Positions 18,238-27,304 of a stretch of DNA of 64,000 nucleotides are shown one piece after another (within the stretch, counting starts at the first letter, position 1; the number at the start of each line of letters is the position of its first letter). Below the pieces are notes generated by a model that saw nothing but the letters and a program-made list of their open reading frames with translations, ran no database searches and was not told the origin of the DNA. Location: contig CAVUYM010000018.1 in NCBI GenBank assembly GCA_963745675.1, positions 248,001 to 312,000 on the forward strand, given 5' to 3'. The stretch comes from JAUIIK01 sp963745675. GTDB lineage: Bacteria > Chloroflexota > Chloroflexia > Thermomicrobiales > CFX8. A program made the position numbers and the translations under genes.

Positions 18238-18828
18238 TTATGCGGTGACTGCTTCTCGGATCGGCGAGCCAACGATTGCTTCAACCGAGGTTATCTCTGC
18301 GCCATAGACGTTGACGAGATAATCGAGTGCTTCTTGCTGCATCGCTTCATAGTCAGCGTCAGTGTGGTCCGGGAGCCGGAACATGGCCGTTCCATCGCGC
18401 GGAACGGAGATTTCGAAACCGTTGTTGAATGCATCTGAAGCGGTGTGGCGCACGCAGATATTCGTGTGCTGGCCGGTCAAAATGACCTCTTCGACTCCGT
18501 TCTGGCGGAGCAACGATGCGAGACCGGTTTCGTAGAAGGAGCTATAGAAGCGCTTTGGGCAGCACCATGTCACCTGCGTGCGGCTGCTAGTTCGGCGATC
18601 ACTTCTGCGCCTGGGGTACCAGCGAGAGCGTGCTGCCCCCAAACTTTCTCCTCGTAGTCACCAGGCATATGAGCGTCGTTTGCGAAGACGACGAGCCAGC
18701 CCTGGCTGCGAGCGTGGTCGAGAAGTGCGGCAATTCCGCGGCGTAATCTCCTCGCCGGCAGGGTTTGCAAGGGCTCCAGTCACGAAATCATTCAACATGT
18801 CGATGACGATGACGGCTTTCTTCGTCAC
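18238..18828 (-). CDS. Isochorismatase / nicotinamidase-fold cysteine hydrolase (frameshifted)
   Basis: About 196 residues assembled from three frames. GTG 18828 follows AAAGGAGG and gives MTKKAVIVIDMLNDFVTG with the catalytic Asp. The middle frame has GIAALLDHARSQGWLVVFAND and then AHMPGDYEEKVWGQHALAGT. The last frame has the nucleophile in GVEEVILTGQHTNICVRHTA. The breaks are near 18735 and 18590. The Asp-Lys-Cys triad family includes nicotinamidase, isochorismatase and biuret or ureidoacrylate hydrolases; the substrate is undecided. A perfect palindrome lies 28 bases upstream of the start, so the gene is probably controlled by a dedicated regulator. Confidence 0.78.
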
Positions 18829-18855
18829 AGCAACCTCCTTTGGCGCTGTAAAGAC

Positions 18856-18876
18856 TTATACTCATAATGAGTATAA
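18856..18876. promoter_or_regulatory. Perfect 21-bp palindromic operator candidate
   Basis: The arms TTATACTCAT and ATGAGTATAA flank a single A, with no mismatch. It sits 28 bases upstream of the isochorismatase-fold gene, and the arm contains a -10-like TATACT. The regulator is unknown; control linked to NAD salvage would be one idea if the enzyme is a nicotinamidase. Confidence 0.6.
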
Positions 18877-18965
18877 CATGATCATCGGTGTTGATGGATC
18901 ATTCTGCACTCTCGTAGTTGCGACGAGATGCGTCGCCTCATCGACGTCTCCAATCCTGCAGCGCG

Positions 18966-19055
18966 GTTGTAGGGGCGTGATTCATCGCGTCCGCACTCGG
19001 CTACTTTTGCTTTCGCGGGACTGGGAAAACAGGCGTGATGAATCACGCCCCTACA
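18966..19055. repeat. 90-bp MITE-like inverted-repeat element
   Basis: Terminal inverted repeats of 22 bases, TGTAGGGGCGTGATTCATC then GCG on the left, match the complement of 19034-19055 with one mismatch. The interior of about 46 bases is noncoding. The GTAGGGGCGTGATTCATC end resembles a short noncoding repeat found in several bacterial phyla. No transposase is present here. Confidence 0.6.
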
Positions 19056-19089
19056 GAACAAACTCAATCACATTCTCAAACGGTATCTG

Positions 19090-19121
19090 GCAAAAAGAAA
19101 AGACGCCCCACCGGGGCGTCT
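19090..19121 (-). terminator. Intrinsic terminator of the ThyX-like gene
   Basis: On the minus strand, a 9-bp stem AGACGCCCC / GGGGCGTCT with a 3-base loop is followed by TTTTCTTTTTG. It is placed 26 bases after the stop codon and is a strong canonical terminator. Confidence 0.88.
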
Positions 19122-19146
19122 CTACATAATCTCACGACTTGCCAAC

Positions 19147-20828
19147 CTACAGTACCCGGCGCTCCTCAAGGGTTAGTGGGCTGTAGTCGCGCCAGACCGG
19201 AATCCCGCAGTAGCGTTCGCCCTCGGGGCAGGCCGGACGGGTGCCGGCGTTGCTGCGGAGCACGCAAGGGGGGCCATTCACATAACGTCCGATTTCGGGC
19301 AGGACTTCGGCGACCTGGAGCGTCTCCTGATGGGCGGATTCGAAGATCTCCCGCTGGGCGTTGAAGCATAGTCGTTTGACCCATTTCCAGTAGTAGGTCA
19401 TCAACGAGCCCGTCTCGTAAAAGCGCACGCGGTGGGAATTCGGCAGCAGGTAGAGCACCTTTTCCGGTTCGACACCGTCGTCGAGCAGATCGTTCTTGGC
19501 GTCCCAGAGCGCCTGAACGGTCTCCATGTACTCGTTCAGCGCCGCGTCAACCCGCCGCACATCGTAGGGCACGATCACGTCCGGGTCACGCCGCAAATGG
19601 GCCGAGAGCACGGGGCTGGAGGAAGTCGTGCCGCGGTGGCGCTGATTCTGCGCCTCCTCAGCGCCGCTGATGCGCTTCTGGAAGGTGAAACTAACGTGGT
19701 TCATCGCTTGCATGAGCTTCGAGTTCATCGCCAGGAATAGCGGGTGTCCCAGATAGCTGTTCTGGTTCGGATCGAGAACTCGCGCGATGGCTTCGCGGTC
19801 CGGCAGGCTGTCGGCAGAAACTCCGAGAACGGAGCGGACCGCGTCCGCCAGCACCGCCTCTGCATTCGGATCGAAGTGCACCAACCGGGAATCCAGGCCA
19901 TTGAGAGCGGCATCGAACTCGGCAAAATAGCTCTCATCGGCGCCGTCAGTGATGTTGCGGCCCATGCCCTGTAACGTCTCATATTCAAGGTGTCTTCCTG
20001 GGCGAAGAGTTTCAGATCAAGTGGGTACTCCGGAGCCCCAAGGAAGAAGGGGTCGACCTCGAGGACCTCCTCGACCATGCGGTTGACGAGATAGCGCACC
20101 TCAGTTGGAACGTCGAGCTGGTTGGCCAGGACGTAGTAGCGCAACAGCGTCAGTCCGTTGATCGTGTGATAGAAGTGGGCCGGGGTCGCCAATGGCAGAA
20201 CGTAACGAGCTACTTCCTGCGTCTTCTTCTGGACGGCGTCGGCCAGGCGTCGTTCCGCCTCTGGGCCGCGTGCTTTGGCCCGCGCCGGAAAGACTTGAGC
20301 GTAGCGATCTGCTACGTCGGGCGCGAGCATTTCCCCGAGATTGCGATAGCCGTCGAGTGAGCGGTCGATCGCGGCGCGGTAGATTTTCTCCTGGCGGTCT
20401 GTCAATTCCGGCGTGATCATGACCTTGCCGGAAACTTCCCGATAGCGCTGGCTCACCTGTTCTGAGTTGTAGAACGGATGGTGATGGAAGAACGACCAGA
20501 TCGCCAGTCGCGAGACGCCGTCCAGGACAAAGACGAAGTTGGCGTGCTGAAAGGTCGTGTGGTGTCCGGCTTCGAAGAGATCCTTGTATAGCTTCTGAGC
20601 ACGCTTGCGCCGCGCGCCGCGCAGTTCGTCGCCCTGGTCGAGAGTAGGATCCATCAGTTTGTTGACGTTTTCGACTCTTGCCGGACGAGCGCCGTAACAC
20701 GACCATGCCGCAGCAATCGTGAGTCCAAACGGGTTGCTCGATGATTCATCTGGCAACAGACGCACCGTCGGTGCTTTCGAGAGAAAGTGATATGAAAGAT
20801 CGACGGGCGGTTTTGGTAACGCGGCCAT
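19147..20828 (-). CDS. thyX: Tandem ThyX-domain protein, FAD-dependent thymidylate synthase-like (frameshifted)
   Basis: About 560 residues made of two ThyX-like halves. Half 1 (residues ~25-300) has HHTTFQHANFVFVLDGVSR, then HHHPFYNSEQVSQRY. The SQRY part of the motif is kept, but RHR is replaced by HHH. Half 2 (~300-560) has NHVSFTFQKRISGAEEAQ and NQRHRGTTSSSPVLSAHL: RHR is kept, but the NExSxR part is lost. Ordinary ThyX is 220-260 residues with one complete motif. The start ATG 20828 has GGAG; ATG 20843 is an alternative. One missing base near 19980 (TTGAA for TTGGAA) breaks the frame. It could make dTMP with a shared active site, or be a non-catalytic relative. Confidence 0.78.
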
Positions 20829-20868
20829 AGGGATCTCCGTCATTGATAAATCTATCCGATTTCGACGC

Positions 20869-20888
20869 GTACGTACTAGTGTACGTAC
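20869..20888. promoter_or_regulatory. Double GTACGTAC palindrome in a divergent promoter
   Basis: GTACGTAC, spacer TAGT, GTACGTAC. Each half is itself palindromic and the two repeat exactly. It lies between the divergent thyX-like and molybdo-oxidoreductase genes, about 26-41 bases upstream of the thyX starts and 87 bases before the other start. A dimeric or tetrameric repressor site is plausible. Confidence 0.5.
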
Positions 20889-20974
20889 ATACGCTCTTCG
20901 TCGCAACCTGGAATTCCGAGCTGAAATGTACGACTCGTCAGGTTTTCGTAAGTTCGGACCGATAGAATCAACAT

Positions 20975-22557
20975 ATGAACGACGCAACGTCGAAAAACAT
21001 GATGACTGCCACGAAGACCACCAGAGCGCAGCTCCGTTGAACATCAATCGCTCGAGCGGGCTGGAGCGGTCGCAGCTCTACTGATGGTGGCATTCGGGTT
21101 TCTTACGCGCAGTTGGTTTGACAGCGAGCAACTTCCCGAACTTCTGTCCAACGCGATTTTACGCTTCATGCCGATCCAGATGTTCTCGGCGGCGCTTACG
21201 CTCTTTGGCGGTTGGGCGAAGCCGATACTTCTGGGTTCGGTCATCATCGGAATAGTTTCGGTTGGTGCACTGATCGCGCGTTTCGACGGCTTAGCGCTTT
21301 CCGAAATGACGGTGTCGGCCCGTATGCGCCGCACGATTGGGCTGACTGTGTCCGTCTGGGTACCGCTGGCGCTATTTGGCCTGATCGTCTCGCCACTTGG
21401 CATCGTCTTCTTCGCGACGAACAGCGACTTGTTGGCATTGGAACTGTCGTCTCCTGGCGGGCGTCATCATCTATGCGCTTGGGCTGTACTGGCTCGTTCC
21501 ACTCATCTACGGAAAGTTTCGATCTGTCGGCTGATGCAGTGGACATACCGGCCGACAGCGAGAGCCGGCGACGCCTGATCGGCCAAATCGCAGTGGGCGC
21601 GGTCGGTCTGGCTGGCGTGGGCTACCTTGGCAAGCTCATTCTCGGTGTCAGGTCCGGAGCGTCTGGTGGGACGCGAGGGCGTAATCTCCCAGCCAATCAC
21701 CCCGACGCCGGAGTTCTACACGGTTTCGAAAAACATCATCGATCCGAGCGTCGGGCTCGGTGGCTGGACGATCGCGATTCGCGGCATGGTCGAGCAGGAA
21801 ATCGACATAACATACGATGAACTGATGCAGTTCCCGGCTGTCGAACAGCACGCGACATTGACCTGTATATCAAATCCCATCGGTGGGGATCTGATCGACA
21901 ACGCGATCTGGGTCGGTGCGCGCCTCTCGGATGTCCTCGATCGAGCCGGGGTGAGAGGCAATCCTGGCCGCGTCGCGTTCACCGGTGCAGGATGGCTACT
22001 CCGATTCCTTCGAGTACAGCAAATCGATGGAGCCAACAACGATCATCGCCTACCTGATGAATGGCGAGCCGCTGACCGATAAGCACGGATTTCCTGCCAG
22101 GTTGATCGTGCCGGGCAAGTATGGGATCAAGAATGGCAAATGGCTCCGGCGGATCGAACTCGTTGATAGCTACCGCGGGTACTGGCAGCAGCGCGGTTGG
22201 ACGAACGAGGGCAACGTCAAGACGTTCTCTTTGTTCGAGCGCCCGCTCGACCGTGCCGTGCTCGACAGCGCGCCGCAGGAAATCGGTGGTGTTGCATTCG
22301 CTGGTCCGCGTGGAATTAGCAAAGTCGAGTACAGCTTGGATGACGGTGATAGCTGGATTGAGGCCAAAGTGCTAGAGAACCCGGGGCCACTATCCTGGAC
22401 CATCTGGCGGGCACAGTGGATTCCGAATGGCTCGGGGGCCTATGAACTCCAGGTGCGCGCCACAGACGGCGATGGTGCTTTGCAGTCCAGCGACAAATCA
22501 GATCCCGAGCCCGACGGAGCAAGCGGTTATCATCGCATCGTCGTCGGGATCGCCTAG
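20975..22557 (+). CDS. Membrane-anchored sulfite-oxidase-family molybdopterin oxidoreductase (frameshifted)
   Basis: About 525 residues, rebuilt over at least four frame changes (near 21030, 21450, 21640-21700 and 21985). The N-terminus has three to four hydrophobic segments (AGAVAALLMVAFGFL, ILLGSVIIGIVSVGALI, TVSVWVPLALFGLIV). A soluble Oxidored_molyb domain follows, starting VSKNIIDPSVGLGGWTI. TLTCISNPIGGDLI holds the Cys expected to bind the molybdenum. The final MocO_dimer-like Ig domain reads ISKVEYSLDDGDSW to YHRIVVGIA. The family includes sulfite oxidase and MsrP. No cytochrome partner adjoins it, so donor and acceptor are unknown. Confidence 0.8.
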
Positions 22558-22681
22558 CTCAATTCTGTGACCAGATTCGCCATACTCCCCTTCGAGATGC
22601 GGCTAAGAAATGAGGCGTGATGATTCCCGCCTCAACAACTTGCGCGTCAAATACTCCAGCAAACGTTCCGGGCAGACGAAA

Positions 22682-23470
22682 TCAACGGTAGGTCGCTGGC
22701 GCGTGGAGCAGGCTCGTCCATTGGGCCGGATCGTGGCCATAAACGAGCGTGGCCTGCTTTTCTTCGGCAATCTGAATACAGCGATGTCCCGATTCGCGTG
22801 CCTGATCCGAGTCGAAGGCGACCTTGTAGTTGTCATTCACCTGATTGAAATTCGAGTAGATGGCGTCTATCGCAAGCAGAAAGTTCCTGCCTCCGGAAGC
22901 TCCACAAGCAGTGACAGATGCCCCGGCGCGTGGCCGGGAGTCTCAAGGAGGGTCAGACCTTCTGCAAGTTCTAGATCGCCTTCAAAGAGTTCGTACTGCA
23001 GCGCCGAGCCGTCGTCTGCAAGTGCAGGTATCCCGCCTGGGATGCCTTGATCCCAGCGTTCCCGTCCAAATGCGTGTGCGTCTTTGTGGATCAGGATGCG
23101 CGTATTGGCGAAGTCGGCGGTGTTGCCAGCGTGATCGAAGTGGGTGTGGGTGAGGATCAGGATATCGATATCCTCGACTGCCGAGACCCAGTTCGGCCAG
23201 TCGGTTTTTCGGATCATCGGCATGCGTTAGAAGCGGTTTCAAGTGCTTGGCGAACTCGCTATCGCCGTATTCATACATTGGCTCGTCGATGTTGCGACGA
23301 TTCGGTCCATTGTCGACGAGGATGTTCGTCCCATCTGTCAATTCGAACAGGTAGCCGGGAAAGGGACAGACCGCCCAGCGACCGTCCAGGTCTCCCGGTG
23401 CCATGACAAAGCCGAGATCGATATCGGCTTCGCCAAAGTTCAAAATCCGCATTGATTTCACCGCTGCCAT
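22682..23470 (-). CDS. MBL-fold metallo-hydrolase, lactonase-like (frameshifted)
   Basis: About 262 residues across three frames. It begins MAAVKSMRILNFGEADIDLG at ATG 23470 (GGAGGAG site). ILILTHTHFDHAGN is the dinuclear zinc motif HxHxDH, TPGHAPGHLSLLVELPEAG carries the next His, and the last frame ends LLAIDAIYSNFNQVNDNY to VYGHDPAQW, giving the bridging Asp and final His. Breaks lie near 23240-23270 and 22865. The architecture fits AiiA/AttM-type lactonases and related hydrolases, but quorum quenching is not implied without more evidence. Confidence 0.8.
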
Positions 23471-23546
23471 CTTCACTCCTCCATTCAGCGAATAGAACAT
23501 CCAGTATAGTGGCCGCAACAAAGCAGATTGTGAAAAGGAACGCCGG

Positions 23547-23777
23547 ATGATCGATGATCAGCAAGCAAACATTCCAGAAGAGTCTGAATCCGAAAAACCG
23601 TCACGGCCCCAGCCCCGAAATCCGTTTGCGAGTTCCGATGCGCAACGGGATGATGGAATACCCGCGCTCATCGACAATCGGAGGTCGGCGGCAATCTACG
23701 GCGTCATATTTGGCCTCATCGTGCTGCTGCTCGTCGTCGGTCTCTGTGTCGCGTCGTCGTACGCATTCAGCAGCTAA
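23547..23777 (+). CDS. Small single-pass membrane protein
   Basis: 76 residues: a polar, Pro/Ser/Glu-rich N-terminal half and one strong transmembrane helix (AAIYGVIFGLIVLLLVVGLCV) ending six residues before the stop. An AAGGAA site precedes the ATG. The tail-anchored layout suggests a cytoplasmic N-terminal domain held at the membrane. No family was recognised. It lies 18 bases upstream of the MFS gene and is probably in its operon. Confidence 0.6.
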   Translation: MIDDQQANIPEESESEKPSRPQPRNPFASSDAQRDDGIPALIDNRRSAAIYGVIFGLIVLLLVVGLCVASSYAFSS

Positions 23778-23795
23778 AGCAGAGAGCTAGAGGGC

Positions 23796-25053
23796 TTGTC
23801 AGATACTGATCCATCGTCGGGTCGTCGCGAATTACCGTTAACCGTCCTGCGACACCGGGACTATCGCCTGATCTGGGCAGGTGAGGCCGTTTCCAGTCTC
23901 GGAACTCAAATGCACGCCATCGCGCTCTCATGGCAGGTATATGAAGTCACCGGGAGCGTCGCCCTGCTCGGGCTGCTTGGTCTGGTGCGGGCAATATCTC
24001 TCATGACGGTATCCCTGGCTGGTGGCGCGATCGCTGATTCGGTCAACCGTCGACAATTGCTGATCGGCACCAATCTGATCCTGCTGGCGCTCAGTGGGGG
24101 CTTGGCCCTCGCTACCACGGCCGGGACGGTCAGCGTTCCGCTTCTGTTCACCGTCGCGGCAATGGTAGCGGCGGTCTCCTCGTTCGATGGGCCAGCACGT
24201 CAGGCATTGATCCCGACACTCGTTCCGCGGCGGCGCATACCGGATGCTATGTCGGTGAACATTCTCACCGGCAATGTTGCAGATATGTTCGGGCCGGCTC
24301 TGGGTGGCTTTGCTATCGCATTCATCGGGATTTCCGGGGCGTATACGATCGACGCAGTGAGTTTTCTGGCGGTCGTCCTGGCCCTCCTGCTCATGGAACA
24401 ACGGGACGCGGCTCGCGTGCGCATATCGCGCGGTAGCATTGCGATGGTCGCTGAAGGTATTCGATTCGTGAGACAAACGCCGGTCATCTACGGGGTGATG
24501 CTGCTCGACTTCCTGGCCACGATCCTTGGTGCAACGATCGCGTCTGACGCCGGTATTCGCAGATGTCATCTTCGATGCTGGCCCGCAAGGGCTAGGCTTG
24601 TTGAACTCTGCGCCTGCTATTGGAGCAGTGGGCGGCGCGGCGGTAATGAGCGTCGTACGTCCACCGAACCGCCCCGGACGATTGATCCTCGTCGCAATAG
24701 CGTCCTATGGGATATTCCTGGTGCTCTTTGGGCTGTCTCCGAACATTTGGCTGGCGATGCTCTTTCTGGCCGGCTATGGCGCTTCTGACGCCGTGAGCAT
24801 GACGATGCGCCATACGATCCGCAACCTCGCTACGCCGGATCACCTCCGCGGCCGTGTTGCTGCGACGCACTCGACCTTCTCCTCAGGTGGGCCCAGGCTC
24901 GGTGAGTTTCAGACCGGTATCATGGCGAGTTTGATCGGTATCCGTGCAACGCCTGTCATCGGCGGCATCGGTTGCGTATTTGTAGCCCTCGGTGTTGCAC
25001 GGTTCATTCCTGCCGTCTTGAACTATGAATTCTCGCAATCCACCCAACCATGA
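23796..25053 (+). CDS. MFS transporter, multidrug-efflux type (frameshifted)
   Basis: About 418 residues with around 12 hydrophobic segments in two blocks. It starts with TTG 23796 after AGAGGG. HRDYRLIWAGEAVSSLGTQM and SLAGGAIADSVNRRQLLI, where the latter is the loop 2-3 motif, are typical of the MFS_3/enterobactin-exporter-like family. The frame breaks near 24540, where one extra T in GCGTCTGACG separates GATIA from LTPVFADVIFDAGPQGLGLL. The second half retains GYGASDAVSMTMRHT and TPDHLRGRVAATHS. The substrate is unknown. Confidence 0.8.
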
Positions 25054-25099
25054 ATCAACCTGAGCCGGAAGATCTCTGATCGTTGCCATCCATGATGGG

Positions 25100-25730
25100 T
25101 CAAATGTCTGCTGCATTTACGCTATTGCCGTCGCTGGGCCAGTCGTCTCGCCTGAGTGAGATCCGCAGCGAGTATCCTGGTGCAGAGCCGGATCCTCGAT
25201 ATCTCGGTGCGGCGCCAAGCCGAAAAGAATCGATGACGATCTCCGGGTGCTGGTCGAGATAGAGCTCGGCCTGAAGCAACGTCTCCAGCTTATCCATCTG
25301 ACGCACGAAACGTGCCTCGGGCGTCGTCCCCGCCGCGTAGTCGTCCCAGGCTGTGACGAGTTGCTCTTCTAGATTAGGAGGCAGTTCACGCGTCATCTGG
25401 ACGAGGGCCGCTCTCTCGATCTCATGTTTTCGATCTCGACAGATGTCTGTCGTAGATCGGCGCGGAGTGGAAAAGATCCTCAGAGATCCTGCCGTTCGCA
25501 TCCCGATGATGGTCAAACGGGGTTGCGTCGCCCGCTAGCGCCTCGGGTAAATCGTGGACCAACGCCAGCAAAAGTACGCGATTAGCGTCGAGATCTTCCC
25601 TGGTGCACGCAATAAGCCAGGCGAAGAGCGCCAGACTCCAGGAATGATCGGCGGACGATTCGGGATTGGGCACCCCGCGGTCGATCCAGCCCTGGCGATG
25701 GACGGATTTGAGTTTCATCGCCAGATGCAT
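25100..25730 (-). CDS. HD-domain nucleotidase-like hydrolase, HDDC2/YfbR type (frameshifted)
   Basis: About 205 residues in two frames. SSADHSWSLALFAWLI gives the first His, LVHDLPEALAGDATP the HD dyad, and ARFVRQMDKLETLLQAELYL the distal Asp, as in 5'-deoxynucleotidase YfbR and human HDDC2. The frame breaks near 25430-25440, and the exact C-terminus (stop at 25100 or 25118) is uncertain because a further shift is possible. The start at ATG 25730 lacks a clear ribosome site. It converges on the MFS gene upstream and follows a second MFS gene on its own strand. Likely role: dNMP or nucleoside phosphate hydrolysis. Confidence 0.72.
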
Positions 25731-25763
25731 GAACGTGATGATTTCTTGGCTATCCTTCTGGAT

Positions 25764-27070
25764 TCATGTGCTCGCTGCAACCTGGCCTGGGGTGCGTTCA
25801 CCGCGCCCAATCCTGCGCCCGAGAATTGCGCCAGCGACAACCGAAAGGGCGATGATGACGGCGACGATACGTACGCCAACTGCGTCGATCAGGAGGCCTG
25901 CAGCGATAGTAGGCACGAGCGCTCCCAGATTCGCGAGCGTCATCTGTGTTGAAAAGACTCTCGCGTGTGTTTCCGGCGCGGTGCGCAGTATCAGTTCCGT
26001 GCGCACAGCGACATTGACCAAACCGAATGCGAAGCCCGCCGGCAGGGAGAGCAACATCACCGTCGAAATTGCCGGCGCAAGGCCAAAATGGTCTTCGAGC
26101 CAGGGAGTCAGAATTGCCTGACCCACGAGCCAGTCCGCGACCTGAGATGATTGAGCCCATAGCGAGAATCGAAAGGCTGAATACCACCAGCCCACCGGTG
26201 GCCAGGCGGCCAAATCCAGTAATCCTTCCAAGCAGCGGCGCGACTTGCAGTCCGATGACGAGTCCAATTGCGGATGGTGCAAATACGAAGACGGTGTTGC
26301 CGGGATCGGTGTGCAGCACATCTTCGAGGAACTGGGGCACGATCACGACCAGAGCGCTCAATCCAATGCCAACCATAACCGAATCGATCAGGGCCGCAAA
26401 TGCGCGTCGATCACTGGTGATTTGCTGCCATCCGGTGCGTAAGAACCCTGCTGCCTGAATGACTGGGTGCGTGTACGTGATCCGGCTGCAACCAGTTGCA
26501 ATGGGCGAATCGCCGACAATCGCCAGATTGGCGGCCAGATAGAGAGCGGCACAGGCGATGAGCAGAGATATCGATGTTCGCGAATTTGAGCATTGCCGGC
26601 GCCAGGATCACCATGCCGAGAAGTTGTGCGACCGGCAACGCGAGGTTGTGACGTGAAGATGCGCGTGGGAGCTCGCTACGTGTGATCAGCGTTGGCAGGA
26701 GCGCCGACTCGGCCGGCGAATAGAACTGGTGTGCCGTCCAGATTGACAGCAGTGAGCAGGAAGAGATCGCCCGTCGTAGAGATCGCCGCGCACCAGCAGC
26801 AGGATGGCCAGGGCGCGGATGATATTGACCGAAAACATAAGCGCGCGTTGGGGCAGCCAATCAGCGATGACGCCGCCAATTAGTCCAAATATCAGGGCTG
26901 GGACGATAGACGTAGATGACGAAGAGTGCCGGCCAGATTCCGGAACTTGTCTCAGCGACGAGATGGATCAACAGCCCATAGAGCAACGCCGCCTGGGCGG
27001 TCTGTGAAAGGACACGGGAGTACCAGAGTCTTCGAAAGCCGCTGTGACTCAGATTCCCCAGTTCATCCAA
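25764..27070 (-). CDS. MFS transporter, heavily frameshifted
   Basis: About 430 residues spread over five or more frames. It opens with TTG 27070 (MDELGNLSHSGFRRLWYSRV), continues through LFLLTAVNLDG and FYSPAESALLPTLITRSELP, then GLSALVVIVPQFLEDVLHTD, and ends PAGFAFGLVNVAVRTELILR to TAG near 25764. FRRLWYSR and the PAESALLPTL loop are typical of MFS_3 efflux carriers, distantly like the gene at 23.8 kb. The density of breaks leaves open a true pseudogene, although conserved segments continue through every break. Confidence 0.65.
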
Positions 27071-27304
27071 CAGGATTCTCTTTCACATGTGTCACGATTG
27101 GAGTTTGTCCCAGTCTAGATGCACGCACTGCACGCACCTGAGATAATTCCAATGTTGCACGATTGCCATCGAATTACCAGAGTTGGAAATTCATAGCTTT
27201 CTTGTCTGGTTTATCCTTATAGTTGACGAGGGAGTCATGGCGATTCCCCGATAACATTGGAATACATCCTAACGTCTGGCGTGCTGCTCTCAAGGCACGC
27301 CTGA

